Source of the DNA: Oscillospiraceae bacterium
GTDB lineage: Bacteria; Bacillota; Clostridia; Oscillospirales; Oscillospiraceae
DNA length: 64,000 nt
Reading direction: 5' to 3'
NCBI GenBank assembly: GCA_017412765.1
Contig: JAFPWN010000047.1
Coordinates: 1-64,000, forward strand
Part shown: positions 63,047 to 64,000 of the stretch, piece by piece
Position numbering within the stretch: the stretch's first letter is position 1
How the letters are laid out: every line of letters starts with the position of its first letter
Translations under genes and position numbers: made by a program
Notes under the pieces: model-generated
Told to the model about the DNA's origin: nothing
Database searches by the model: none
What the model saw: the letters and a program-made list of their open reading frames with translations, nothing else

Positions 63047-64000
63047 TTGAAAAAATACAGTTACGTTGCGGTAAATCTGAACAGAAAACAGTTTACCGGA
63101 AGCTTCCTTGCGGAGAGCGAGGACGATCTGCGCCGCAAGCTCTCACAGCAGGGCTTGTATCTTGTAAGCGCGAAGCCAGTGTCGAATAAATCGCCGCAGG
63201 CGTCGTTCTTCTCATTGAGCAGCAAGGTCTCTCTATCTGAGCTTACGACCTTCTGCCGGCAGTTTGCTATAATGATAAACGTCGGCATATCCGTAGTGGA
63301 CAGCCTTAATATGCTTCAGCAGCAGAAGTTTTCAGGGCTGATGAAAAAGGTCCTCTACCTCGTTGCGGAGGACGTGCAGTCCGGACTTATGCTCTCTGAG
63401 GCGATGGAAAAGCACAAAAAAATATTTCCCGAGTTTTTCAGAAGCATGGTGTTTGTAGGCGAGCAGAGCGGCTCGCTGGACACTGTACTGACGAACGTCG
63501 CGGATTACTATGAAAAGAGCGAACAGCTGAGAAAGAAGATCAAGAGCGCGATGAGCTATCCTATTCTGCTGCTTGCGCTTACGATAGCGCTTGTCGGACT
63601 TATGGTGCTCTACGTTATCCCGACCTTCAAGAGCGCGCTTTCGACGATGGATCTGGAGATGCCGGCGCTGACGATGGCAATCTTCAACATGAGCGACTTC
63701 GTTATCGAAAACTGGCAGAATATAGCGCTCTACGTGATAGTGGCGGTCGCGCTCTTTATCGGAATAGGAAAGACGAAGCCGGGAAAGTATCTCTACGATA
63801 CGTTTCTCGTCAAGGTACCGCCGTTTGCAAAGTTCACAAGCTACAACGTAGCGTCCAAATTTTCGAGGTCTTTCGGACTCCTCCTTTACAGCGGCATGGA
63901 TATAGTTCAGTCGCTGGAGCTTATAACTAATCTTCTGGGCAACAAAAACGTGGAAAAGAGATTCGCACTTGCCGTCATCGACATAAAAAAGGGCATGAAC
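63047..64000 (+). CDS. pilC: Type IV pilus inner-membrane platform protein PilC/GspF (partial, cut by window end)
   Basis: 318 codons are visible and the frame is open at the window end; the family has about 400. Start TTG 63047 with GCGAGG upstream. The N-terminal region KKYSYVAVNLNRKQFTGSFLAESEDDLRRKLSQQGLYLVSA is typical. The first GspF domain follows: LTTFCRQFAIMINVGISVVDSL, FPEFFRSMVFVGEQSGSLDTVL, then membrane helices (YPILLLALTIALVGLMVLYVIP). The second domain begins FSRSFGLLLYSGMDIVQSLELI. It anchors the assembly ATPase, whose gene (PilB) is expected downstream. Confidence 0.93.
   Translation, partial: MKKYSYVAVNLNRKQFTGSFLAESEDDLRRKLSQQGLYLVSAKPVSNKSPQASFFSLSSKVSLSELTTFCRQFAIMINVGISVVDSLNMLQQQKFSGLMKKVLYLVAEDVQSGLMLSEAMEKHKKIFPEFFRSMVFVGEQSGSLDTVLTNVADYYEKSEQLRKKIKSAMSYPILLLALTIALVGLMVLYVIPTFKSALSTMDLEMPALTMAIFNMSDFVIENWQNIALYVIVAVALFIGIGKTKPGKYLYDTFLVKVPPFAKFTSYNVASKFSRSFGLLLYSGMDIVQSLELITNLLGNKNVEKRFALAVIDIKKGMN

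Overview
The window is a GC-rich piece of a Gram-positive, monoderm Clostridia-type chromosome, probably a gut Oscillospirales/Christensenellales relative. This rests on the Firmicutes gene order pyrH-frr-uppS-cdsA-dxr-rseP-ispG-polC, a PolC-type replicase, SLH-domain surface protein with CsaB, and a non-mevalonate isoprenoid pathway. No database search was possible, so family calls come from motifs and gene order.

Region 1 (1-15,179) is the right end of a prophage, all on the + strand: holin C-terminus, CHAP endolysin with an SLH-like tail, three virion-type genes and a 3,556-residue polyvalent protein. That protein carries, in order, an N6-adenine methyltransferase-like domain, a strawberry-notch-type helicase, an HEXXH metallopeptidase-like domain and an LPD38-like C-terminus. 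A separate 118-codon frame with its own ribosome binding site is nested in its disordered linker. The prophage stops against the 3' end of ssrA, which is a plausible attachment site.

Region 2 (15,180-17,190, minus strand) holds tmRNA (ssrA), a cyclophilin, smpB and a MecA-like adaptor. Region 3 (17,385-29,064) is the pyrH-to-polC operon for translation, lipid carrier, phospholipid, isoprenoid and DNA synthesis. It ends in a membrane-anchored protein kinase with a YARHG domain.

Region 4 (29,144-40,900) holds a GPH symporter, prsA, pth, a 160-bp MITE-like element placed exactly at the pth stop codon, obgE, a DUF5693-like membrane protein, a CsaB-MurJ fusion, an XRE regulator, gpsA and a probable transporter remnant. 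Region 5 (40,856-47,782) holds thyA-folA, a U32 peptidase-family protein, a metallophosphatase, an ECF sigma factor overlapping a membrane-anchored serpin, and an iron-sulfur aldo/keto reductase.

Region 6 (47,745-64,000) is a type IV pilus-like locus. It encodes an abundant-looking SLH surface protein, a 930-residue pilin, a small pilin, a PilW-like pseudopilin, a PilM-like ATPase, two further pseudopilins of about 1,000 residues, a prepilin peptidase and a PilC/GspF protein cut by the window end. SLH protein and large pilins share beta-solenoid and GLUG-like modules. With the CsaB-MurJ fusion, which should prepare the wall polymer that SLH domains bind, this suggests a wall-anchored surface appendage built from unusually large pilins.
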